Source: CAXTTV01 sp964247295 (GTDB taxonomy: Bacteria > Chloroflexota > Ktedonobacteria > Ktedonobacterales > Ktedonobacteraceae). From it: a stretch of DNA of 30,499 nt. The notes under the pieces were generated by a model that was not told the DNA's origin, did not search any database, and saw nothing but the letters and a program-made list of their open reading frames with translations. Of this stretch, positions 6,800 through 14,553 are shown one piece after another. Within the stretch, counting starts at the first letter, position 1; every line of letters starts with the position of its first letter. The position numbers and the translations under genes are program-made. The stretch is taken from positions 1 through 30,499 of the forward strand of contig CAXTTV010000036.1 in the NCBI GenBank assembly GCA_964247295.1. The letters run 5' to 3'.

Positions 6800-8752
6800 G
6801 TGTCCAAAGACTATCCAGAGCGTGTCAATCAAGATCTGCGTGCTGCCAGCGAGAAATTACGGCATGTAGCGGTTCGGTTGCATACGCATGCCTCTCGATT
6901 GGAACTGGCGGTTGAAGGAAATTATGCAACGCAGTTAAGCGATCCACGTGTGCAATTGTTAAGTGAGGCCCTGGATGTGGCTCGTGGCGCAGATGTAGAG
7001 CTTAGTCGGATCGGTCAGATTGTTCAGAGAGCTGTGGAAGCATCCCAGGAAGACAGTTCTTGGGTTACCATTAATACCTTTCTAGCCTCCAGTCGTTCTC
7101 AGCCTGATCTTAGCTCGGACGTGAGCTCGGAAGAGCGTGAAATGCTTACCAGTAGTATCTCAACACTCACCAACAACCTTGGAAGCTTACGGCAGGAGCG
7201 CGACGAACTTCAAACACTTTATGAAGTCGCGCGTACCTTGAATTCGCAATCCAACGATATTGGGAAGGTACTACGATCTGTAATGGATCAGGTAATCGAA
7301 GTCGTGAGAGCGGAGCGCGGCTTTTTAATGCTTGCTAATCGTGAGAGTGGAGATCTGGAATTTACGATCGCGCGCAATCGTCAGCGACAAATTATTGGGG
7401 AGAGCGCCTTTAAAATCAGCCACAGTACCGTGAAGAATGTGCGCAATAGCCTCAAGCCTGTGTTGATAGATAATCGTCTGACCGGTGCTACTGAAGGGCA
7501 AGAGAGCATGGTAGCCTTCGGAATTTACTCTATTATGTGTGCTCCCCTGATCGCGCGTGATAAATTTATTGGTATTGTCTATGTAGATAGCCTGAGTAAT
7601 ACCAGTGAGTTTGATAAAAACCACCTGGATTTACTGGAAGCTTTTTGCAATCAGGCGGCAATCGCAATCGACAACGCCTATCTTTTTGCGGAACTTAGCA
7701 CAGTCCTGCGACAGGTGAATGAAGACAAGCAGTACATGCACAATATCTTTTCCTCCATCGCTAATGGGGTCATGACCACCGACGATAAAGGGATCGTCAA
7801 GACCTTTAATATAGCCGCATCGATGATTCTACGCTTAAAATCTGAGGAAGTGATTGGGCAGCATTACAGAGATGTGTTTCGGCACCTTCCGCAGCTTGGT
7901 CTGTCTGAGCGGATACAGTATGTGCAGTTACAGCATGAGCATGGAACGATTGTGCCATATTCCGTAGATTGCCAGATCGCTGGACGGGGCGAGATAAATC
8001 TTACCTGTTACGTTTCCGCTCTTAGAGATAATAAGAACGTGTATATGGGCACAGTGCTTGTCATAGATGACAGGACTGAGTTGAAGCGTTCGGCCGCCCA
8101 GGTTAAAGAGATCCGTCGGATCTTTGGCCGTTATGTGCATCCCCATGTAGTTCAGCAGTTGATCGAAGATCCACGGGCAATCAATTTGGGAGGAGAGACG
8201 AAAGAGATCTCTGTGGTTTTTGCTGATATTCGAGGATTTACCAGTTTGAGCGAGCGTAGCACGCCTGAGCAGATAATGGTTTTATTAAATGAGTATCTGG
8301 GGATTATGGTGCGGGAGCTCTGGACCGAGGAGGGAACCGTCACGGCCTTTATGGGAGATGCCCTGATGGCGATCTTTAACGCTCCCCTGCCACAGGGAGA
8401 TCATGCTCTGCGGGCCGTCCGCGCTGCCTGGAAAATGCGGCAGGCAGTTTTACGTCATTGGCGTTCGTTCCCTTTATGGGAGCCGATCACCTTTGGTTTT
8501 GGTGTGAACACCGGCCTGGGAGTTGTAGGAAATCTGGGATCGAAAGATTATATTCAGAACTATACCGCGATTGGAGATGCGGTAAACGTTGCCTCGCGCC
8601 TGCAATCCAACGCCTCAGACAACAATATTTTGTTGAACCACACCACCTTTATGCAGGTGCGCAGAAATGTGAACGTGTTAAAGATGCCGCCGCTCAAGGT
8701 AAAGGGCAAGCAAGATGCTCTGGATGTCTGGCAGCTCACGGGAATTGTTTAA
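6800..8752 (+). CDS. GAF-PAS class III nucleotide cyclase
   Basis: Soluble protein of 650 aa; GTG start with AAAGGGA about 10 nt upstream. An N-terminal helical region (1-130) is followed by a GAF domain (about 135-298, LYEVARTLNSQSND to QAAIAIDNAYLF), a PAS domain (about 305-425, IFSSIANGVMTTDDKGIV) and a class III cyclase domain (about 465-640). Metal-binding aspartates are D476 (FADIRGF) and D520 (FMGDALMAIF). The transition-state Asn and Arg are N596 and R600 (DAVNVASRL). The position that is Lys938 in mammalian adenylyl cyclase is Ala516 here (TAFMGD), and Asp1018 is Thr589. Thr there is known in class IIIb, but loss of Lys is less usual, so the nucleotide made (cAMP, cGMP or none) is uncertain. 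Probably controlled by ligand or redox signals through GAF and PAS. Its stop lies 3 nt from the convergent GNAT gene. Confidence 0.88.
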   Translation: MSKDYPERVNQDLRAASEKLRHVAVRLHTHASRLELAVEGNYATQLSDPRVQLLSEALDVARGADVELSRIGQIVQRAVEASQEDSSWVTINTFLASSRSQPDLSSDVSSEEREMLTSSISTLTNNLGSLRQERDELQTLYEVARTLNSQSNDIGKVLRSVMDQVIEVVRAERGFLMLANRESGDLEFTIARNRQRQIIGESAFKISHSTVKNVRNSLKPVLIDNRLTGATEGQESMVAFGIYSIMCAPLIARDKFIGIVYVDSLSNTSEFDKNHLDLLEAFCNQAAIAIDNAYLFAELSTVLRQVNEDKQYMHNIFSSIANGVMTTDDKGIVKTFNIAASMILRLKSEEVIGQHYRDVFRHLPQLGLSERIQYVQLQHEHGTIVPYSVDCQIAGRGEINLTCYVSALRDNKNVYMGTVLVIDDRTELKRSAAQVKEIRRIFGRYVHPHVVQQLIEDPRAINLGGETKEISVVFADIRGFTSLSERSTPEQIMVLLNEYLGIMVRELWTEEGTVTAFMGDALMAIFNAPLPQGDHALRAVRAAWKMRQAVLRHWRSFPLWEPITFGFGVNTGLGVVGNLGSKDYIQNYTAIGDAVNVASRLQSNASDNNILLNHTTFMQVRRNVNVLKMPPLKVKGKQDALDVWQLTGIV

Positions 8753-8755
8753 GGA

Positions 8756-9619
8756 CTACAGGGAATTACGAAGCACAAAGCCGATCTGAGGAATACGAAT
8801 AAAGCCGAACCATTCATAGAGATGATGGGCATGGGTATTGTCTTGCTCGGTGTTCAGCATAATCCGCTCCACCCTGGCCCGTGCGAAAAAATCGACCGCC
8901 TCCGCCATCAGTCGGGCCCCGATCCCTCGACTATTGAGGAGCGGCTGAACGGCGATGCGGATCAGGTAGCCATATTCACCATCCAGGGCATTGAACTGAT
9001 AGCCAACTACCTGACCATGAAGTTCCGCGACTACAAAGTAGGGATGGGTCTTAATGATATCCTCGAAGCTTCGTATGTCGTAGCGCCAGAGTTCCTTAAA
9101 GCAGACCTCTTCGATCTTTAGAAGAGTTGGGATATCCTCCCGGCGCGCAGGACGGATCGTCACCTCTTGATTGCCGGTGGAAGGAACAGTGTAGTCATAT
9201 TTGTCGTAGGCATAAAGCTGGCAGTAGGGCCGAAAGCCCTGTTCGAGCATCACCGGGCGGAGCCAATCCTGATCCATATCGTTGCCTGAGTAGTGGAGGT
9301 GTTGTGTGCCACGCTCAATTAGATATGGCACCAGAGCTTCAAGCTGCACTTGAAGCATCCGGAGATAGTTATGGCTCTCGGTCCAGTTGGTGCCGAAGCC
9401 GCCGATCCAGGCCGAAGCCCCACTGACCGTTTGAGAGATCAAAAAGCTTTTAAGCGAACTGCCTACAAAAACACCGACTGCCGGATATGTTGCCAGAAGC
9501 ATCGGTAACTCTTCAAGTGTAAAGCGCTGGTAGACATATTCCGAGCTTTGGAGCAGGCGGACCACCTGGGATAGATTCTCACTGCCAATGGCCCGCACCT
9601 TATCGGTGTGTCGTGGCAT
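8756..9619 (-). CDS. GNAT acetyltransferase, two tandem domains
   Basis: Protein of 287 aa. The N-terminal half (1-145) is GNAT-like in layout but lacks a clear acetyl-CoA loop. The C-terminal half (about 150-287, VTIRPARREDIPTLLKIEEVCF) is a typical GNAT domain with motif A (IAVQPLLNSRGIGARLMAEAV; R/Q-x-x-G-x-G/A) and HHLYEWFGF near the end. GGAG lies 8 nt before the ATG. It follows the deacetylase gene by 40 nt on the same strand, so the two may be co-transcribed. The pairing of an acetyltransferase with an HDAC-family deacetylase is suggestive, but the substrates are unknown. Confidence 0.85.
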   Translation of the reverse strand: MPRHTDKVRAIGSENLSQVVRLLQSSEYVYQRFTLEELPMLLATYPAVGVFVGSSLKSFLISQTVSGASAWIGGFGTNWTESHNYLRMLQVQLEALVPYLIERGTQHLHYSGNDMDQDWLRPVMLEQGFRPYCQLYAYDKYDYTVPSTGNQEVTIRPARREDIPTLLKIEEVCFKELWRYDIRSFEDIIKTHPYFVVAELHGQVVGYQFNALDGEYGYLIRIAVQPLLNSRGIGARLMAEAVDFFARARVERIMLNTEQDNTHAHHLYEWFGFIRIPQIGFVLRNSL

Positions 9620-9659
9620 AACAATCTCCGATGTTCAGATTATCAATAGCGACAGGCTA

Positions 9660-10829
9660 CTATTCTGTTGAAGCGTTTTTCTCATCAGCGTCCGGGCCTT
9701 TCATCTCACGTAGCAGGCGGGCGCGGTCTGGTTTTGGCGCGTTGCGCATCCGATAACCTTTTAAATCATGGACGCGGCGGAGCTCGCCAATCAGGACATC
9801 AGTATTAATGCGATAGGTCTGGTCGGGAGCGCGGCCCAGGCTATCGACCGCAGCATCATCCCCAAGAAGCTGATTCAACGAGGAAGCGACGCAGCAGGCC
9901 ATCGCCTCAACATTGTAGCCCCCTTCCTGTAGCATAATCAGGCGTCCCTGGCAGAGCGTCTGGGCAAGCTTTATAACAATCTCATTTAATTTCGAGAAGC
10001 CGGCGGTCGAAAGGTTCATCTGCCCGAGGGGATCGGCCCAGTGAGCATCGTAGCCAGCCGAGACCAGGATCAGTTGAGGGGCGAAACGATCGGCTGCCGG
10101 TGCCATTACCTGTCGGAAGATTGGCTCATACATCTCAAAGCCGGTATCTGCCGGGAGTGGTACATTTATTGTTGTTCCCAGGCCAGCTCCCTCGCCTCGT
10201 TCGTCAAATGCTCCGGTTCCCGGAAAGAAAGGGGCTTGATGGACAGAGAAGTAGAGCACGCGGGGATCATCATAGAACGCATCTTGCGTTCCATTGCCAT
10301 GGTGTACATCGTAGTCGAGAATCATCACCCGCTCCAGGCCCCAATGATCCAGTGCATAGCGAGTAGCCACCGCCACATTATTGAAGAGGCAGAAACCCAT
10401 CGCATCATCTGCCAGAGCATGGTGACCGGGTGGGCGGACCAGACAGTAAGCATTATCGATCTCACCACGCATCAGTGCGTCGATCGCCGTGAGAGGCGCG
10501 CCAGCCGCCTTAATCGCGGCGTTGTAAGATTGTCCTGAAAGGTACACATCGGTCGCGAAGAAATAGGGCTGATGCTTGCCCTGGGCCTCCTCAGTTGCGG
10601 CATGTTCGGCGGCGTCTTTAAGCTCCCGAATATAGAGGCGATCGTGAACCGTCGCGAGTTCATCCTCAGTTGCAGCTCGGGGAGAAAGCTGGATCAGACC
10701 ATCCCGTTGAAACCAGCCCAGGCCTTCAATCACCTCTAGCGCGCGTTGCAAGCGTTCTGGTCGATCTGGATGGTCAGCGGGGGGTAGGTGCTCTAAAAAG
10801 ATTGGATCATAGATAAATGCAGTTGTCAT
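9660..10829 (-). CDS. Histone deacetylase-family protein (zinc deacylase)
   Basis: Protein of 389 aa in the arginase/deacetylase fold, resembling AcuC, acetylpolyamine amidohydrolases and class II HDACs. It removes acetyl groups from lysine or polyamine substrates. VRPPGHHA carries the paired active-site His residues H136 and H137. DYDVHHGNGT supplies zinc ligands D174 and H176, and SAGYDAHWADPLG supplies the third, D261. GFCLFNNVAVA is the usual following block. All catalytic residues are present, so it should be active. The ribosome binding site is weak (GGAA). It sits between sucD and a GNAT gene on the same strand. Which acetylated substrate it uses cannot be read; polyamine or protein lysine are both plausible. 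Confidence 0.9.
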   Translation of the reverse strand: MTTAFIYDPIFLEHLPPADHPDRPERLQRALEVIEGLGWFQRDGLIQLSPRAATEDELATVHDRLYIRELKDAAEHAATEEAQGKHQPYFFATDVYLSGQSYNAAIKAAGAPLTAIDALMRGEIDNAYCLVRPPGHHALADDAMGFCLFNNVAVATRYALDHWGLERVMILDYDVHHGNGTQDAFYDDPRVLYFSVHQAPFFPGTGAFDERGEGAGLGTTINVPLPADTGFEMYEPIFRQVMAPAADRFAPQLILVSAGYDAHWADPLGQMNLSTAGFSKLNEIVIKLAQTLCQGRLIMLQEGGYNVEAMACCVASSLNQLLGDDAAVDSLGRAPDQTYRINTDVLIGELRRVHDLKGYRMRNAPKPDRARLLREMKGPDADEKNASTE

Positions 10830-10884
10830 CTCAAATTCCGCTAGTTGTAGTGCTGATACTCGTCAGTGTTTGAAAATTGGAGAT

Positions 10885-10911
10885 GCGAGAGCCGTATACT
10901 ATGGCTCCCGC
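10885..10911 (-). terminator. Hairpin downstream of sucD
   Basis: As minus-strand RNA, GCGGGAGCC pairs with GGCUCUCGC (9 bp with one G-U) around a 9-nt loop. The plus-strand RNA would have a mismatch there, so the structure belongs to the minus transcript. A short U run comes only about 9 nt later, so termination may be weak. Confidence 0.5.
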
Positions 10912-10933
10912 AATGGAGAACAGATTAAGATGC

Positions 10934-11809
10934 TTAAGAGATTTTCGCCATTGCCTCGCGGACCAGACCGGGGATATCAAAGATTGTATCCGCGACAGGA
11001 ACGCCAGCGGCCTGAAGTGCCTCAACCTTGCCTTGAGCGGTTCCGGTGTTGCCCGAGATAATCGCGCCGGCATGGCCCATACGCTTGCCCGGAGGGGCTG
11101 TGCGCCCGGAGACAAAGGAGACCACCGGTTTGGTCATCGTCTTAATATACTCGGCGGCATCCTCCTCATCGCTTCCACCGATCTCACCACACATCACTAC
11201 CAGTTTTGTCTTGGGATCGGCCTCAAAAAGCTTCAGGTGATCCGTAAAGGTCGAGCCGATAATTGGATCGCCGCCAATCCCGATGCAGCTTGACTGACCA
11301 AAGCCGGCCTCCGTCAGCAGCGAGACCACCTCATAGGTTAATGTGCCGGAGCGAGAGATAAAGCCAACCGCACCCGGTGTAAAGATCTGGTAGGGGATAA
11401 TGCCGATTTTGCCGTGTCCAGGAGTGCAGAGACCGGGACAGTTTGGACCGATCAGCGTCGCGCCGTGCTCACGGACCATCAGGACCGCGCGAGTCATCTC
11501 GATCACTGGGATACCTTCAGTGATACAGACGATCAGGCTGATCCCCGCCTCAGCGGCCTCCATAATCGCATCGGCAGCTCCGGGAGGAGGAACAAAGATA
11601 CAGGAAGCGTTAGCTCCGGTTGCCTCACGGGCCTCGCGGACCGTATCAAAGACTGGAAGGCCCTCGACCGTTGTGCCACCCTTACCGGGCGTCATTCCAC
11701 CGACCACCTTTGTACCGGCGGCCAGCATATTACGGGTATGGTACTGGCCCTCACGACCAGTAATCCCCTGAACAATAATCCGCGTCGTCTCATCTAACAG
11801 AATGCTCAT
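10934..11809 (-). CDS. sucD: Succinyl-CoA ligase alpha subunit
   Basis: Alpha subunit (291 aa) of the TCA-cycle enzyme that interconverts succinyl-CoA and succinate with formation of ATP or GTP. The N-terminal CoA-binding domain shows IVQGITGREGQYHTRNML, and GGMTPGKGG is typical of the family. The phosphorylated histidine is H246 (GKRMGHAGAIISG), the same number as in the E. coli protein. FISRSGTLTYEV and IGGDPIIGSTFTDHL are further family blocks. Length is normal. It follows sucC by 15 nt in the usual sucC-sucD order. Confidence 0.97.
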   Translation of the reverse strand: MSILLDETTRIIVQGITGREGQYHTRNMLAAGTKVVGGMTPGKGGTTVEGLPVFDTVREAREATGANASCIFVPPPGAADAIMEAAEAGISLIVCITEGIPVIEMTRAVLMVREHGATLIGPNCPGLCTPGHGKIGIIPYQIFTPGAVGFISRSGTLTYEVVSLLTEAGFGQSSCIGIGGDPIIGSTFTDHLKLFEADPKTKLVVMCGEIGGSDEEDAAEYIKTMTKPVVSFVSGRTAPPGKRMGHAGAIISGNTGTAQGKVEALQAAGVPVADTIFDIPGLVREAMAKIS

Positions 11810-11824
11810 GACAGCGTTACCCTC

Positions 11825-12964
11825 TTACTTTACCTGGTGAACAGCCGCGACAATCTTCTCCGCCGCATCGCGCATATCTTTACCCCAATCGAGCCCGGCA
11901 TTTTTCAGCAGTGCCTTGCCTTCTTCGGAACCGGTCCCCGAGAGACGGACTACAATCGGCATCCCCTTCGGGAGCTCGGCCTGGGCCATAATCACGCCCT
12001 TCGCCACCTCTTCGCCGCGAGTAATGCCGCCAAAGATATTCACCAGAATCCCCTTTACCTGGGGATCGCGGGCGACAAACGTCAGGGCCTTATACATCAG
12101 CTCAGCCTTCGCGCCACCACCGATATCCAGGAAGTTCGCGGGCTTGCCACCGGAACGAGCCACCATATCCAACGTTGTCATCACCAGCCCAGCCCCATTC
12201 CCCACGATGCCAACATCGCCATCAAGCTTCACATACGTCAGGCCAGCCTCTTTAGCCTCAAACTCGATTGGATTGGCCTCTTCAGGTTCCGACCAGGAAG
12301 CGTACTCTTTCTGGCGGAATAGTGCGTTATCATCGACCAGAATCTTCGCATCCGCAGCTTGAACCTGACCATCGGCTGTCAGGGCCAGAGGATTGATCTC
12401 GGCCAGACTGGCATCGCTCTCAATGAACGCCCTTGCCAGAGCCGTCAAAATCGTGCCCCCCTTCGCGATCACCTTGTGGGGAAAGCCAGCGCGAGCTAGG
12501 ATATCGCGGGCCTCAAAGGCGCGCAAGCCCCAGCGCATATCGATCGGCTGCTTCACAATTTTTTCAGGGGTTGTCGCCGCGACCTCCTCGATATCGATTC
12601 CGCCGGCTGTCGAGACCATCACCACTGGGGCCTGAGTCTTGCGGTCGAGCACGATACCCATATAGTATTCTTCCTGGATATCGATTTTAGAGACCACCAG
12701 AACCTTCTCAACCGTAAGGCCCTTAATATCCATCCCCAGCACCTTCTGAGCGGAAGCGCGGGCCTCCTCGGGAGTGTCGCCGAACTGGATGCCGCCAGCC
12801 TTGCCGCGTCCCCCAACATACACCTGTGCCTTAATCACCACTGGTGTACCCAGTTCGCGCGCGATCGCCTCAGCCTCTTCCGGAGTGTGTGCTACGCGGC
12901 CCGGTTGGAGTGGGATACCGTAGCGAGCCAGAACGTCTTTGGCCTGATACTCGTGAATCTTCAC
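11825..12964 (-). CDS. sucC: Succinyl-CoA ligase [ADP-forming] beta subunit
   Basis: Beta subunit (379 aa), first gene of a two-gene operon with sucD. It starts with GTG (12962-12964), and AAGGAG lies about 11 nt upstream. The N-terminal ATP-grasp domain opens with KIHEYQAKDVLARYGIP and contains VVIKAQVYVGGRGKAGG, the nucleotide-binding strand and loop. The C-terminal part has VGIVGNGAGLVMTTLDMV, GGKPANFLDIGGGA and FGGITRGEEVAKG, the phosphohistidine-receiving and subunit-interface region. Nucleotide specificity (ATP or GTP) cannot be fixed from reading alone. Confidence 0.97.
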   Translation of the reverse strand: MKIHEYQAKDVLARYGIPLQPGRVAHTPEEAEAIARELGTPVVIKAQVYVGGRGKAGGIQFGDTPEEARASAQKVLGMDIKGLTVEKVLVVSKIDIQEEYYMGIVLDRKTQAPVVMVSTAGGIDIEEVAATTPEKIVKQPIDMRWGLRAFEARDILARAGFPHKVIAKGGTILTALARAFIESDASLAEINPLALTADGQVQAADAKILVDDNALFRQKEYASWSEPEEANPIEFEAKEAGLTYVKLDGDVGIVGNGAGLVMTTLDMVARSGGKPANFLDIGGGAKAELMYKALTFVARDPQVKGILVNIFGGITRGEEVAKGVIMAQAELPKGMPIVVRLSGTGSEEGKALLKNAGLDWGKDMRDAAEKIVAAVHQVK

Positions 12965-13045
12965 CTGACGTGTTGCTCCTTACATCTTCTATGTAGATCA
13001 ATTTTGCCTGAACTGGAATAGAAAAACCAGCTAAGCTTTTATGTC

Positions 13046-13075
13046 ATGCTAGCACCCCACGTAGACGAGTGTCAA
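13046..13075 (-). promoter_or_regulatory. Promoter of sucCD
   Basis: On the minus strand, TTGACA (13070-13075), an 18-nt spacer and TAGCAT (13046-13051), preceded by TGC so that the -10 is extended. It would give a leader of about 75 nt before the sucC GTG. Confidence 0.65.
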
Positions 13076-13120
13076 GGATGAGAAAGTCCAACAACATCTC
13101 TTCTTAGAGATTTTATACAG

Positions 13121-14107
13121 TTACCACTGGTGCTGTACCTGAGGACGGATCAGGCGGTCGTAGATCTCGCGCACCTTTTCCATTATCTCTGATGAGAGTG
13201 GGGCTAGCTCCGCTGCCTTGATGTTGTCACGGGCCTGCTGAGGGTTTTTCGCGCCGGGGATAGCCGCCGTTACCTCAGGGAACATTAGAATCCAGCGGAG
13301 CGCCATTCCCGTGAGATCCGTTCCCGGTGGGACTAGTGGTCGCAGCTCCTCCACAGCCTGTAGGCCGGTTTTATAATCAACTCCTGAGAAGGTCTCGCCT
13401 TTATCAAAGGACTCTCCATTCCGGTTAAAGCTCCGGTGATCCTCTGCTGAAAATTGGGTATCGCGCTTCATCTTGCCAGTCAGTAGACCACTCGCCAAAG
13501 GGACGCGTGCCAGGATACCTACTTTGTGTTCATGGGCGGCGGCAAAGAACTGCTCTGCTGGCTTCATTCGGAACAGATTAAAGATAATCTGTACGCTCTG
13601 TACGTTGGGATAGGTCAGGGCCTGTAAGGCCTCTTCCACTTTCTCCACGCTCACACCGTAGTAGCGAATCTTGCCCTGCTTCGCCAGATCATCCAGGATG
13701 CCGAAAACCTCGGGCATAAAGTAGGCTTGAGTGGGTGGGCAATGAAGCTGTAATAAATCAATGGTCTCAGTTTGAAGGTTTTGCAGACTGCGTTCTACAA
13801 AGCTGGTCAGGTTCGCGCGGTTATTATACCCTTCGGGCGTATGTGGGTCCAGACGCCGTCCTGCCTTGGTCGCGATAATGATCTCCTCCCGACGCTCTTT
13901 GAGAAGCTGCGCGATCAAGCGTTCCGAGCGACCATCGCCATAGACATCGGCGGTATCCAGAAAGTTCACCCCCAGATCAATCGCCTGATTAAGCGCGGCC
14001 AACGAGTCTTTGTCATCGGTATAGCCCCATTGGCTGCCCATGCCCCAGGTTCCCAGACTGATCTCCGAAATTTCATAACCGGTTCGGCCAAGTTCGCGAT
14101 ACTTCAT
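13121..14107 (-). CDS. Aldo/keto reductase
   Basis: NADPH-dependent oxidoreductase of 328 aa with the (beta/alpha)8 AKR fold. The catalytic tetrad is complete: D51 (FLDTADVYG), Y56, K81 (ATKAGR) and H122 (LQLHCPP). ISLGTWGMGSQWGYTD at the N-terminus and MALRWILMFPEVTAAIPGAKNPQQARDNIKA at the C-terminus (cofactor-binding region) are typical of the YajO/Tas/general stress AKR subfamilies. AAGGAG lies 8 nt before the ATG. It is a single-gene unit between sucCD and a gene-free repeat element. The natural aldehyde or ketone substrate is unknown. Confidence 0.93.
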   Translation of the reverse strand: MKYRELGRTGYEISEISLGTWGMGSQWGYTDDKDSLAALNQAIDLGVNFLDTADVYGDGRSERLIAQLLKERREEIIIATKAGRRLDPHTPEGYNNRANLTSFVERSLQNLQTETIDLLQLHCPPTQAYFMPEVFGILDDLAKQGKIRYYGVSVEKVEEALQALTYPNVQSVQIIFNLFRMKPAEQFFAAAHEHKVGILARVPLASGLLTGKMKRDTQFSAEDHRSFNRNGESFDKGETFSGVDYKTGLQAVEELRPLVPPGTDLTGMALRWILMFPEVTAAIPGAKNPQQARDNIKAAELAPLSSEIMEKVREIYDRLIRPQVQHQW

Positions 14108-14220
14108 AAAATATGCTCCTTGATATTATTTTTCATCGCCTGATACAGGGATATTACGCTGGTTAAAGGGAATTGGCTTCTGAGAAGATGAAGGGGTCTG
14201 GAGAGAGCCCATTGATGTGG

Positions 14221-14519
14221 CGTAGGACGGCCCGTCGAGCATCCGCGAGACGTGCCGCTTCTAGCGCGTAGCGCCATTTTCATGGGGTAGAGAATCGCAC
14301 CCAGTGATGCAGTGCATAAATGGCGCGCCCACCAGGTTGAAAACTTGGTTTTCTTGTCCCAGCAGAATCGTAAGCGGCTCCGCTGGGAAAAGGGTCTTGA
14401 GGCAAGGCAGGAGCGGTGCGGAACGAAGTGCAATATGAGCAACGGACCGGGCCCGTTGCTCATGGCCCTGACGGGCCAGAAGCGGCACGTCTTCGCTGCG
14501 CTCGACGGGCCGTCCTACG
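14221..14519. mobile_element. 299-bp non-coding element with 45-nt inverted-repeat ends
   Basis: The left arm (14221-14265) and right arm (14475-14519) are inverted copies. The outer 20 bp are identical (CGTAGGACGGCCCGTCGAGC inverted), then comes an 8-9 nt divergent stretch, then 15 identical bp (AGACGTGCCGCTTCT). No coding frame inside is convincing. The interior is GC-rich and holds two adjacent perfect hairpins (14435-14463 and 14463-14478). A MITE, a remnant of a larger element, or a structured RNA are the options. No clear target duplication is visible outside the arms. Confidence 0.6.
14435..14463. repeat. Perfect 11-bp hairpin inside the 299-bp element
   Basis: ATGAGCAACGG (14435-14445) and CCGTTGCTCAT (14453-14463) pair perfectly around a 7-nt loop. 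It is followed at once by a second hairpin, TGGCCC/GGGCCA (14463-14478, loop TGAC). Confidence 0.6.
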
Positions 14520-14537
14520 ACGGATACACCGTCTTTT
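14519..14537 (+). terminator. Possible small terminator at right edge of the element
   Basis: GACGG (14519-14523), loop ATACA, CCGTC (14529-14533), followed by TTTTCCT on the plus strand. The stem is only 5 bp, so it is weak. No plus-strand gene ends here, so if it is real it would end a transcript from the element. Confidence 0.3.
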
Positions 14538-14553
14538 CCTACCTATTTTTCGG

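Noticed and set aside
13096..13111. ATCTCT-TCTT-AGAGAT stem after the aldo/keto reductase as terminator
   Set aside because: Six base pairs, and no U tract on the minus strand where the gene ends.
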